This document shows positions 17,944 to 24,684 of a stretch of DNA of 25,623 nt, piece after piece. The DNA comes from a virus. The notes beneath the pieces are model-generated. The model was not told where the DNA came from. It was given only the letters and a program-made list of their open reading frames with translations, and searched no databases. Numbering within the stretch: position 1 is the first letter of the stretch; every line of letters begins with the position of its first letter. The position numbers and the translations under genes were made by a program. The stretch lies in IMG/VR virus record IMGVR_UViG_3300035204_001168, positions 1-25,623 of that record; one strand, written 5' to 3'.

Positions 17944-18819
17944 CGCTAACTTCTCAAAATACGAGAGTGCATCGTCGGACTCACCACTATCCACCGAGGG
18001 AGCATCGACTGCCGAAGACGATGAAGTATCTTCGGACTTGGTGGTATCATAACCAATATCTTCTGCGCGTGCGGCAGAACCAGAACCACCAGTAACCTGA
18101 TCAAAACGACTCTTTAGTTCACTATATGACTTGAATTTAGAATCGTCTGTAAACTCATTGAGTGGATATTGATTATTCCAGAGTTCTTCTAGTTTGGAAT
18201 CATCACCGTCAAAAAGAGCAGAGGGTGACTCAAATTCACTCTTATCGTAGTTGATAAACCCAGCAACCTTTCGGACCTTCAGTTTGAAATTTGCACCATT
18301 CCAAAAATCGAACGGATTGACTGCATCCTCGTCTTGGAACTCTGGGTTCATTGCCTCATTGATCTTATCGAAGATTTTCTTTCCAAACTTATAGAGGAAA
18401 ATCTTACCTTCGTTTTGAGGATTGGCTGGATCGCTCACAACAAGAATATTGGAAGTATATGACAACTTTCTCTTGCGGCTGCGTGCGATATCCTTGTCCG
18501 ATTCAATTCCACTGTTCCAGAGGAGGCTATTCGCTTCACAAATTGGGCATTTACCACCGATTGTGGTTGGACAGTTATCAATCAACCAACCACCCGGACC
18601 CTTGAATCCGTGCGAAAATGTACGAGCCCAAGGCACATCCTCACCATCAACGGCTGGAAGAAACCGAATAACAGCATAACCATTACTCGATTTGTCGAGT
18701 TCTGGGCGCCAAAAACGGTCGTCCTTATACGATTCTGAGCCCTTCGAGAGTTTGTTCATTTCCTCGGTCAGTTTACCGAAGCCACCCTTCGAGTTCTTTT
18801 TAAAATCTGAAAATCCCAT
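17932..18819 (-). CDS. 32: gp32-like single-stranded DNA-binding protein
   Basis: 295 residues from ATG 18819 (MGFSDFKKNS), preceded by AGGAG at 8 bases; an in-frame ATG at 18867 would add 16 poorly fitting residues. T4 gp32 has 301. The zinc site is visible as H70-x12-C83-x7-C91-x2-C94, close to T4 H64-x12-C77-x9-C87-x2-C90. The aromatic, basic core (DRFWRPELDKSSNGYAVIRF, RKRKLSYTSNILVVSDP) fits the OB-fold binding cleft. The C-terminal 45 residues are Ser/Asp/Glu rich and end in YFEKLANEG, as expected for the acidic tail that recruits partners such as gp59. gp32 coats ssDNA in replication and recombination. It is last in gp33-gp59-gp32, and also has its own late-type promoter motif. Confidence 0.95.
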   Translation of the reverse strand: MGFSDFKKNSKGGFGKLTEEMNKLSKGSESYKDDRFWRPELDKSSNGYAVIRFLPAVDGEDVPWARTFSHGFKGPGGWLIDNCPTTIGGKCPICEANSLLWNSGIESDKDIARSRKRKLSYTSNILVVSDPANPQNEGKIFLYKFGKKIFDKINEAMNPEFQDEDAVNPFDFWNGANFKLKVRKVAGFINYDKSEFESPSALFDGDDSKLEELWNNQYPLNEFTDDSKFKSYSELKSRFDQVTGGSGSAARAEDIGYDTTKSEDTSSSSAVDAPSVDSGESDDALSYFEKLANEG

Positions 18820-18835
18820 AATACCATCTCCTATT

Positions 18836-18853
18836 GTTGTGTACGTTGTGTAC
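18836..18853 (-). repeat. Direct repeat GTACACAAC x2 in gp32 leader
   Basis: Two perfect 9-base copies in tandem end a few bases before the gp32 ribosome site. T4 gp32 represses its own translation by binding its leader, so this may be the cooperative binding stretch here. This is inference from position. Confidence 0.4.
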
Positions 18854-18882
18854 GGGGTATTCGACATATGCTTAGTATACGC

Positions 18883-18890
18883 TATTTATG
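18883..18890 (-). promoter_or_regulatory. Late-type promoter element CATAAATA upstream of gp32
   Basis: CATAAATA on the minus strand is one base from the T4 late element TATAAATA. It lies 64 bases before the gp32 ATG, just past the end of gp59. It is part of a 15-base sequence repeated exactly at 24462-24476. The nearby gp33 gene, a late co-activator, makes T4-style late promoters expected in this phage. Confidence 0.5.
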
Positions 18891-18897
18891 ATCCGAG

Positions 18898-19503
18898 TCA
18901 ATCACTATCTTGAAGTTTGTCTAGTAAAATTTTTCGATATTTGTTGGTGTTTGTAATTGCCATAAATGGCTCGTATTTGAGGCTTCTCATCCGAACACCT
19001 GCCCATAAGTAATCATCTGGCATTACCCGATCAAACTGATCAAAGAACCCAAGCATTTTGTTCAACAATATGAAGGTTTCTATACTGATATCCTCTCGGA
19101 CAACCATCCGCAAAATGATAGGGTGTTTTCCGCCTTCTGCTTTGAATAGATCATCAAATGACATACCATTCATTTCATTGATGATCACAGACACATCGTC
19201 GGAGAATACCATCGATAAGGATTGAATTCGGCGTTTCCAGTCTGTGAAAATTTGTTCGGCTGAATCATCAAACAGTTCACCAATCCAAAAATTACCCCTC
19301 ACCACAAAGTTAGATACCAAGAAACCAAACACATCTCCTTTCTTGGTTTTAGCCAACCTATCAAAGAAGTGTCTATCTTTTCGATTTAGAAAAGTTTTGG
19401 TTGATGCTTTAGTTTTACCGTTGAACTTGACATAATCGTATGAGTCTTTGGTGAAGTGTAACTTCAATCCAAGATACAGACAGAATACATCATATCCGTT
19501 CAT
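18898..19503 (-). CDS. 59: gp59-like helicase loader
   Basis: 201 residues, against 217 in T4. ATG 19503 overlaps the gp33 stop in TAATG. Matches to gp59 include FDRLAKTKKGDVFGFLVSNF with a following GNFWIGEL, the helix SIETFILLNKMLGFFDQFD, and the end YRKILLDKL. gp59 binds forked DNA and gp32 and loads the gp41 helicase. The gene order gp33-gp59-gp32 is the T4 order, which strengthens the assignment of each. Confidence 0.92.
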   Translation of the reverse strand: MNGYDVFCLYLGLKLHFTKDSYDYVKFNGKTKASTKTFLNRKDRHFFDRLAKTKKGDVFGFLVSNFVVRGNFWIGELFDDSAEQIFTDWKRRIQSLSMVFSDDVSVIINEMNGMSFDDLFKAEGGKHPIILRMVVREDISIETFILLNKMLGFFDQFDRVMPDDYLWAGVRMRSLKYEPFMAITNTNKYRKILLDKLQDSD

Positions 19504-19721
19504 TATATGGGCAATCTTGCCCCTTTTGGGAGCATGTTGATTGATTCGCCCTCTATTCGGATCTTCTCGATAATTGGTTTGGTTAGAAATTTTGCTGCTG
19601 CCTCTGGTTCGATGTTGTTTTGTTCTGCAATCTCAAGAACAGCATCCATATATGGACCACCGTTCTCTTTCACATAGTTCTCTATTTCAGAGATAAATTT
19701 ACTAGGATCTTCAAATATCAT
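19503..19721 (-). CDS. 33: gp33-like late transcription co-activator
   Basis: 72 residues; ATG 19721 has AAGGA 5 bases before it. T4 gp33 has 112. The conserved part is MDAVLEIAEQNNIEPEAAAK, FLTKPIIEKIRIEGESINML, comparable to the T4 stretch with FIPSGIIEKI. gp33 links RNA polymerase to the gp45 sliding clamp at late promoters, working with sigma gp55. The protein is shorter than in T4, missing mainly N-terminal residues and the extended C-terminal clamp-binding end (here it stops at KGARLPI). The neighbour gp59 supports the call. Confidence 0.85.
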   Translation of the reverse strand: MIFEDPSKFISEIENYVKENGGPYMDAVLEIAEQNNIEPEAAAKFLTKPIIEKIRIEGESINMLPKGARLPI

Positions 19722-19741
19722 AGTGTCCTTTCTATGTGGTT

Positions 19742-19770
19742 ATTCTACCATACTCTCAAAACAGAGTCAA
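19742..19770 (-). promoter_or_regulatory. Sigma70-type promoter TTGACT-17-TAGAAT for gp33-gp59-gp32
   Basis: On the minus strand TTGACT (19770-19765) and TAGAAT (19747-19742) are separated by 17 bases and stand 20 bases before the gp33 ATG. This is close to the bacterial consensus and suits an early or middle transcript. Confidence 0.65.
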
Positions 19771-19776
19771 GAGGAT

Positions 19777-19792
19777 TATACATATATGTATA
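19777..19792. promoter_or_regulatory. Perfect palindrome TATACATATATGTATA in divergent spacer
   Basis: A 16-base perfect palindrome lies between the gp33 promoter and the ribosome site (AAGGAG, 19799-19804) of the plus-strand gene at 19812. It shares ATACATA/TATGTAT arms with the palindrome at 12276-12290. Confidence 0.45.
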
Positions 19793-19811
19793 CTGAACAA
19801 GGAGAGTTATA

Positions 19812-20738
19812 ATGTCTGATATCGACAATGATGTTGTCCTAAATGCCGGCGCCGGCGGACCAAACATCAAGACATATTTTGAAGATGCGGCAGCAGGTTC
19901 GAGTGCTGGGCATTACCAATTAATGATGGTAGCATTCGATGGTGCTGCTGGTGGTGATACCGCCGACATTGCTGCAAGAAATAACCCATTACCTGTTGAT
20001 ATCCCGATTGGGTATACTACAGTCGGTGGATACATTCAAGACATTTGGACTAGTCTCACCGCAGATGGTGCGGGTGGAACGGCGATGTATGTTGATATTA
20101 GCCCATCCAGCGAAATCACAGTCTCTGCAATCGTCGAAGACCTAATCGTTGGTATTACCACTGAAGGATCCTTTGCACAAATTGCAGTATATGGAACTGG
20201 TGGTACAGCAGTTGGAGTTACTGGTTCAGTCTATATTCTCGATACTGCATCGGTTACTGGTACGGTAGCAATAGATTCATCCTCTGTAATAGGAATTAGT
20301 GGTTCGCCTGATGTATTATCAACCACGGGGATACCGATGTTTGGTACGGGCGGTACAGCAGTTGGAATTACTGGATCAGTTTATGTTTTGGATCATGCCT
20401 CGGTAACGGGCGAAGTCGATATCGCAACGATGCCTACTGTTAGCGTCAACATATCATCTGGGATCACAAATGGTAAGTTCTCTGGTGACTTGACTTCTGG
20501 TACAGTAATAGGAAGCGGCGGTCTATCCAGTGGTATTAGAGTTTCAGCATTCAGCACAGGAATTAGCACAGACTATGTGTATGTGGGTGCAACTCTAGCA
20601 TATGGTTCCGAAAGTCTGACGGCTTATGGGCATCCCCTTCGTGAGATGGAATCTGTATTCGTTGAAGTAAATAATCTCAATCAAGTGTATGTCATATCAG
20701 ACAACACATCAGTTGATGTTCGGTGGATCGCAAGTTAG
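19812..20738 (+). CDS. Repetitive Gly/Thr-rich virion appendage protein
   Basis: 308 residues; AAGGAG lies 7 bases before ATG 19812. The protein is rich in Gly, Ser, Thr and Val and nearly free of Cys. Two copies of a 29-residue unit beginning GTGGTAVG(V/I)TGSVY(I/V)LD and ending ASVTG(T/E)V(A/D)I occur at about residues 127-155 and 177-205, 50 residues apart. The end SVFVEVNNLNQVYVISDNTS, VDVRWIAS resembles ends of phage fibre and appendage proteins. The beta-rich repeat suggests a fibre or decoration. It forms a pair with the next gene (3 bases apart). Specific function unknown. Confidence 0.78.
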   Translation: MSDIDNDVVLNAGAGGPNIKTYFEDAAAGSSAGHYQLMMVAFDGAAGGDTADIAARNNPLPVDIPIGYTTVGGYIQDIWTSLTADGAGGTAMYVDISPSSEITVSAIVEDLIVGITTEGSFAQIAVYGTGGTAVGVTGSVYILDTASVTGTVAIDSSSVIGISGSPDVLSTTGIPMFGTGGTAVGITGSVYVLDHASVTGEVDIATMPTVSVNISSGITNGKFSGDLTSGTVIGSGGLSSGIRVSAFSTGISTDYVYVGATLAYGSESLTAYGHPLREMESVFVEVNNLNQVYVISDNTSVDVRWIAS

Positions 20739-20741
20739 TAG

Positions 20742-21740
20742 ATGTCACATTATAAGTTCAATCCAGCCAAAAAGCAGGATATGTTTCATGATGATCGGGT
20801 AGACGAACCGCTCAAGAAACACTCTAAGATATATCCTACTGGAGATTGTTCTATATCAAGAGAAAATCCCAATAGGAAATTGCCAAATTCTGATGTGCTG
20901 GTTGTTGGTTTTGATAGTTCTGGCACATTCAACAAAATAATCCCAGAAGGCAATACTCACGGATACTGGACACTAACTGGTCTGAACCCAGCATCTCCAG
21001 AAGACGGAGCAGGTGCAAGTGGTGATTATGTTTCACGGATTCTGATGGAGTTTGATCTTGCTGATGCTGGTATTACTAGCGGCGATGCGATTGAACGAGC
21101 ATCATTGCAGTTGACAGTATTTCAATCCAAAACCATCGAAGGTTCGAGTTCGTTTGATTTTGATTTCTTCCGGTTTCATCCCGGCACAACAATCAATAAT
21201 ACCGCTGGTTATGAAAACCACTTCACAGAAAATGCAACGTGGTACGAGTATGATTATAGCGGTACGGGATTAACTACCGGGACATATGCTACTGGTGATT
21301 TCGGTGTAACCGATAGTAATCACGGAACCAACCGATGGGACTACCAAGGTCTTGGTGTTACCGGATCGACTGCTGAACATAGTGGGGGCGGTGATACCGG
21401 GCAGTGGGTAGATATTAGTGGTGGGACATCATCGTCAAATATAGATGAATACTCCGACAACATATACAAGTACGCTATGTCGTTATCAAGATGGGAAGTG
21501 ATCGGGGGTGAAATGCTGTATCTTGATCTGACATCAGCAGCACAAGATGCCTTAGCGAACTATCTTGGGAAGATGAGAATAATGATTAGATTGAGGGACG
21601 ATCAGTCTTACGATAACACAGACACAGAAGCATTTGTTTCATTCTATTCATCTTCCTCTTTGAGAGACACAAGCACATTCTCACAATCTAAAGGTTCTCA
21701 GATACCAACATTATCTGTTGATTACTTCGACGTTACTTGA
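20742..21740 (+). CDS. DNRLRE-like beta-sandwich protein, probable adhesin
   Basis: 332 residues. ATG 20742 follows two consecutive TAG codons ending the previous gene. After a basic, His-rich first 40 residues, the stretch SRILMEFDLADAGITSGDAI, ERASLQLTVFQSK has the pattern of DNRLRE/carbohydrate-binding beta-sandwich domains ('L-x-F-D ... A-x-L-x-L'). Further beta-type segments include NHGTNRWDYQGLGVTG, MLYLDLTSAAQDAL and MIRLRDDQSYDNTDTEAFVS. Such domains occur in surface proteins of bacteria and in environmental phages. A host-surface binding role is inferred. Its stop TGA abuts the stop of the opposite gene (TGATCA). Confidence 0.75.
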   Translation: MSHYKFNPAKKQDMFHDDRVDEPLKKHSKIYPTGDCSISRENPNRKLPNSDVLVVGFDSSGTFNKIIPEGNTHGYWTLTGLNPASPEDGAGASGDYVSRILMEFDLADAGITSGDAIERASLQLTVFQSKTIEGSSSFDFDFFRFHPGTTINNTAGYENHFTENATWYEYDYSGTGLTTGTYATGDFGVTDSNHGTNRWDYQGLGVTGSTAEHSGGGDTGQWVDISGGTSSSNIDEYSDNIYKYAMSLSRWEVIGGEMLYLDLTSAAQDALANYLGKMRIMIRLRDDQSYDNTDTEAFVSFYSSSSLRDTSTFSQSKGSQIPTLSVDYFDVT

Positions 21741-22430
21741 TCATTTCTTCATTTTCTGTTGAAAGATTTTTTGTGTTTCTTTCTTGAGTGCGTCCCCTTT
21801 AAATCCAGCCTTTTTTGCTTCGCGGGTTGCCTCCTCAAGTAATTTCTTCTTTTTCTTACAACTAGAGCAACCACCGGGTTCTTTCGATTGCGGTTTCATG
21901 TTGTATTTTTTTTCTATTACCTTTTTTGCTTCTTCTACAGCCGACACTGTATCATATCCTTCGCTTTTCTTTTTGTCAACTTCCTGTTGAAGTTCTTTTC
22001 GTCTTTCCTCACACTTAGGGCAACCCTTTTCTTCTTGAGTTGGTTTGACGATATACGGATCTACCTCCCCAATCAACAATTCAATCTGAACTTTTCTTTC
22101 GTCTGGATCATCGTCGGACTCTGATGTGGTGTAATCACTAAACCCAGGCATATGTCGTGGACATGCAAGATACGGATGGTCCAGTTTGGTGTATTCATCA
22201 TTCTCACCATTGAGGAACACAGAAGGTTTGTCACCACAACCACACTCACCACATATAAACTTACCCATTTTTACAGAACTCGGTCTGAGACCCGGACACA
22301 CCTTTACAGTTTCACCATCACCAAAGCAACTCAAAAGTCTGATATCTTTAGTAGTAACGTCTGTTCTCTTCCCGCTTATACCTTTTGACCATTTAGCCTT
22401 CAGGTAGTTTCCAATCATACTTAGATTCAT
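21741..22430 (-). CDS. CxxC-repeat protein of unknown function
   Basis: 229 residues; ATG 22430 overlaps the exonuclease stop in ATGA. Ten Cys: C35, C45, C60/C63/C65 (CGECGC), C90 (CPRH), C137/C140 and C188/C191. Residues 136-172 and 187-222 are two copies of one unit: G-C-x-x-C followed by a Lys/Glu-rich helix with a Gly about 16-18 residues on (GCPKCEERRKELQQE and GCSSCKKKKKLLEEA). The first 100 residues look like a compact zinc-binding domain (SCFGDG, KVCPGLRP, YLACPRHMPG). I do not recognise the family. Co-translation with the exonuclease suggests a linked role in DNA metabolism, but a structural role is possible. Confidence 0.72.
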   Translation of the reverse strand: MNLSMIGNYLKAKWSKGISGKRTDVTTKDIRLLSCFGDGETVKVCPGLRPSSVKMGKFICGECGCGDKPSVFLNGENDEYTKLDHPYLACPRHMPGFSDYTTSESDDDPDERKVQIELLIGEVDPYIVKPTQEEKGCPKCEERRKELQQEVDKKKSEGYDTVSAVEEAKKVIEKKYNMKPQSKEPGGCSSCKKKKKLLEEATREAKKAGFKGDALKKETQKIFQQKMKK

Positions 22431-23110
22431 TCTGACTCCATTTCATCGTAGAATGTTTTGATGTCGTTGTATAGACCTTCAACATATTCGATAGGTCGTT
22501 TCTTGAATACTTGATTTGTTCCATCTTCATTAGCGATGATTATTACTATATTTTCAATCGTCATTCCAGTCTTCTCTTGAAACATTATAGCATAAGCAGT
22601 CGCTTGATGGAAGTAATTTGTAATCCACCCTTCTTGTTTTGGTTTGGTGCTACCCTTAAAGTCGATGATTGATAATTCACCATCGAACTCAGCAACACAA
22701 TCAACTCGCCCTGCTAAGGCAACCGTCTCAGACCAAAGAGCGACCTCTTGAGCATACACATTATCAATCCGATCCAATTCTGGTTGGACTTGTTTGAATA
22801 GTGCCACATTTTCTGGTTGTTTGTCGCCGAAGAAATCTTCTTTGTTGTTGATGTAATCTTCGATGAGTGTATGTAACTCGTTGCCACGGGAAAGACATCT
22901 TGATGATTCGATTTTGTTATCTGGGTTGGATCGCCATTCTTTGAAGAAATCACGTTTGCTCCAGCCAGTTACAGTGGTGACACTGGGATACCAATCCCCG
23001 GTTGGAGATTGATACATTCTAAGCCCGTTCTTTGTCTCGACCGGCAAAGAATCAAACTCGGCGCCTAGTTGGATATGGTTGAATGTTTTTTCGTTTACCA
23101 TCATAATCAT
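22427..23110 (-). CDS. PD-(D/E)XK exonuclease
   Basis: 227 residues from ATG 23110; ATGs at 23104 and 23101 are equally possible because the -10 hexamer of a strong promoter overlaps 23110. Motifs in order: YPSVTTVTGW (41-50), RGNELHTLIEDYI with H80, GRVDCVAEFDGELSIIDFKG with D137, D150 and K152, then HQATAYA with Q169 and Y173. This is the RecB-like/Cas4/MGME1-type nuclease core, and similar small exonucleases are widespread in T4-like marine phages. It probably degrades or processes DNA ends during replication, recombination or host DNA breakdown. It is the first gene after the terminator at 23232-23259. Confidence 0.88.
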   Translation of the reverse strand: MIMMVNEKTFNHIQLGAEFDSLPVETKNGLRMYQSPTGDWYPSVTTVTGWSKRDFFKEWRSNPDNKIESSRCLSRGNELHTLIEDYINNKEDFFGDKQPENVALFKQVQPELDRIDNVYAQEVALWSETVALAGRVDCVAEFDGELSIIDFKGSTKPKQEGWITNYFHQATAYAIMFQEKTGMTIENIVIIIANEDGTNQVFKKRPIEYVEGLYNDIKTFYDEMESE

Positions 23111-23136
23111 TATACCTCACTAAATGATGTTGTCAA
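23109..23136 (-). promoter_or_regulatory. Consensus sigma70 promoter TTGACA-16-TATAAT
   Basis: Both hexamers match the bacterial consensus perfectly on the minus strand (TTGACA 23136-23131, TATAAT 23114-23109). The -10 overlaps the first ATG of the exonuclease, so initiation would fall near 23102 and give a nearly leaderless mRNA from ATG 23104 or 23101. Confidence 0.65.
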
Positions 23137-23231
23137 AATATTTAGATCTAATTTCAAATTTTTATCAGCCTATCACATTTGGCTGCACATAAATACATGT
23201 GTAATCAGAGAACATGATTATTCATGACCAG

Positions 23232-23262
23232 AAAGGATGGGACCGGAATCCCATCCTTTTCT
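23232..23262. terminator. Intrinsic terminator, 11-bp stem
   Basis: AAAGGATGGGA (23232-23242) pairs perfectly with TCCCATCCTTT (23249-23259) around CCGGAA. It directly follows the stop of the minus-strand gene at 23261. The better T tract (TTTTCTATTT) is on the plus strand, so it may also end plus-strand RNA. Confidence 0.85.
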
Positions 23263-23992
23263 ATTTAGTGTTCTCGTATGCAAACCGAATCATCTTCTTG
23301 AAAGAGTCCATCGAACTATTCAACTGATCTTGGAACTGTACTTGGTTTTCTTCGTTGAGTGACTGATTCACATCAACTATCGTATCAGCACTATCACACT
23401 CAAGCAGTATTGACTCATCACCAAATTGTATCGGTGTTGGGATCATTGTATTGGATACCCACTCTGCAATAACATATGCCGATTCGGTAAGTTTACCCTT
23501 TCTCTTTTTCATCATCTTGGCTAATGCACGATGAGCAGAACCTACGGATGACACTCGGAGCAACGTCACTTCTACGGTTTTCCCAATTACTTTGGCGGTT
23601 GCAATAGCAGCACTCGACACTTCTTCGGCGAACTCCTTGGCGTTTCTTGTAGAAGGGAAAATGAATGTCATTGGTACAGTGGTAGTACCCTCATCCAAAT
23701 ACATATTCGTAAATTTTGGATTGATTTGATTCTTGTATGTCTTCTCGATATACTTCTTTACCTTCATAATGTCTTTCTTTGATCCCTCAAAGGAGACATC
23801 AAACCCCGTACCACCCGAACCATGACCAACATATAACTTCTTGAAACGCTTCTGTATATCAGAGAGGATGTCTTCTGCGGTCTCACTGTTATAGTCGAGA
23901 TCAAAATCGAAACCAAGAATCCATGTTTCTTTTGATTCGTTCATAATACCGTGTGATTCAATTTTTTCTGAAAGTGTTATGAATTTTTTCAT
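23261..23992 (-). CDS. Conserved hypothetical phage protein
   Basis: 243 residues from ATG 23992 (MKKFITLSEKIESHGIM), which overlaps the preceding stop in ATGA and has AGGGCAG upstream. The in-frame ATG at 24040 is inside the upstream gene. Residues about 25-90 look like a small alpha/beta domain (WILGFDFDLDYNSETAEDIL, KKLYVGHGSGGTGFDVSFEG). A second such domain follows (TTVPMTFIFPSTRNAKEFAE), suggesting an internal duplication of a ferredoxin-like fold. The C-terminal third is acidic. The MKKF-x-(T/S)-(F/L)-x-E start recalls many small T4-like phage proteins. Function unknown. Confidence 0.75.
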   Translation of the reverse strand: MKKFITLSEKIESHGIMNESKETWILGFDFDLDYNSETAEDILSDIQKRFKKLYVGHGSGGTGFDVSFEGSKKDIMKVKKYIEKTYKNQINPKFTNMYLDEGTTTVPMTFIFPSTRNAKEFAEEVSSAAIATAKVIGKTVEVTLLRVSSVGSAHRALAKMMKKRKGKLTESAYVIAEWVSNTMIPTPIQFGDESILLECDSADTIVDVNQSLNEENQVQFQDQLNSSMDSFKKMIRFAYENTK

Positions 23993-24378
23993 AGTTCTGC
24001 CCTTGTTATGTTCAGTAACTTCTCTACTTGTAGGTTGCATTGGGCTTCTCGCTGACCTCCTGGCCAGTAGAGATAGTCCTTGTTTTTGTTCTTTCGGAGA
24101 TTTACGAGAAGTGGGATGACAATCTTTTCCACTTCAAGCATCTTGGCTTTCATTAGATTCTCATATTCAACCTTCACAGCCGTTGTTCCTTCACAAGTCG
24201 AATGCATCGAGATGATCTGTGCTAACTTGTTCTGGATGTCGAGAATCTCATCAACGGATGTGGTTTCAGCATCTTGTCCGAGTAAACTACCCAGTTCGTT
24301 TTCATCTGCTGCTGTAAAACCAAAATCGAATGCATTGTCGGTATATTCATCTGGGATGTCGTGTTGAAAATCGCTCAT
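23989..24378 (-). CDS. Conserved small T4-like phage protein
   Basis: 129 residues; ATG 24378 overlaps the FmdB-like stop in ATGA. The N-terminal third is acidic (MSDFQHDIPDEYTDNAFDFG), followed by helices (VDEILDIQNKLAQIISMHST, LEVEKIVIPLLVNLRKNKNK) and a conserved-looking end DYLYWPGGQREAQCNLQVEK, LLNITRAEL. I recall this 'YWPG-x-R...C-x-x-Q-x-E-K-x-L' ending from many T4-like marine phages, where it has no known function. It is predicted to be soluble. Translational coupling on both sides implies it is made together with its neighbours. Confidence 0.78.
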   Translation of the reverse strand: MSDFQHDIPDEYTDNAFDFGFTAADENELGSLLGQDAETTSVDEILDIQNKLAQIISMHSTCEGTTAVKVEYENLMKAKMLEVEKIVIPLLVNLRKNKNKDYLYWPGGQREAQCNLQVEKLLNITRAEL

Positions 24379-24668
24379 TGGGTATTGTACCTTGCGCCTG
24401 TTCTGTTTACTGCTCTATCTAGGTTTTCGTGGTATCGTTTTGGTACTGCACCACCGTGCTTTACGCTATTTATGATTTCACCGAAGGCGGGATGTGGTTT
24501 TAGGGATGCATCGTACCCACCAACTGGTGCAGTAAAGAATCCCTGCTCTATAGAATTCTCTGAGCATTTAGGGCAGGGTTTTTTCGTTGGGGCTTCTCTA
24601 TTAGAGATAGTGTGCATCTCATCAAATCGAAATTTACAAGATTTACATTCATATTCGTACATCGGCAT
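24375..24668 (-). CDS. FmdB-like zinc ribbon protein
   Basis: 97 residues. I choose ATG 24668 (MPMYEYEC) because FmdB-family proteins start MPxYEYxC and TAGGAG lies 7 bases upstream; longer in-frame starts run into the HNH gene. The zinc ribbon is C8-x2-C11 ... C30-x2-C33 (YECKSCKFRFDEMH, KKPCPKCSENS). The rest (GGYDASLKPHPAFGEIINSV) resembles phage members of the family. FmdB-type ribbons are proposed regulators; the phage role is unknown, perhaps transcription-related. It lies between the HNH gene and the two conserved unknowns. Confidence 0.82.
   Translation of the reverse strand: MPMYEYECKSCKFRFDEMHTISNREAPTKKPCPKCSENSIEQGFFTAPVGGYDASLKPHPAFGEIINSVKHGGAVPKRYHENLDRAVNRTGARYNTQ
24467..24474 (-). 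promoter_or_regulatory. Late-type promoter element CATAAATA inside the FmdB-like gene
   Basis: Minus-strand CATAAATA is embedded in a 15-base sequence identical to the one before gp32 (18878-18892). It stands about 90 bases upstream of the 129-residue gene and could drive a late transcript of that gene and its neighbour. It is also coding sequence, so chance is possible. Confidence 0.35.
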
Positions 24669-24684
24669 CGGTTTGCTCCTATTA

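Noticed and set aside
23166-23185. Hairpin CAGCC/GGCTG as a second terminator
   Set aside because: Only 5 base pairs with a 10-base loop and no T tract on either strand.
23111-23260. Short minus-strand ORF of 16 codons in the spacer
   Set aside because: Too short, no ribosome site, and the spacer is better explained by promoter and terminator elements.
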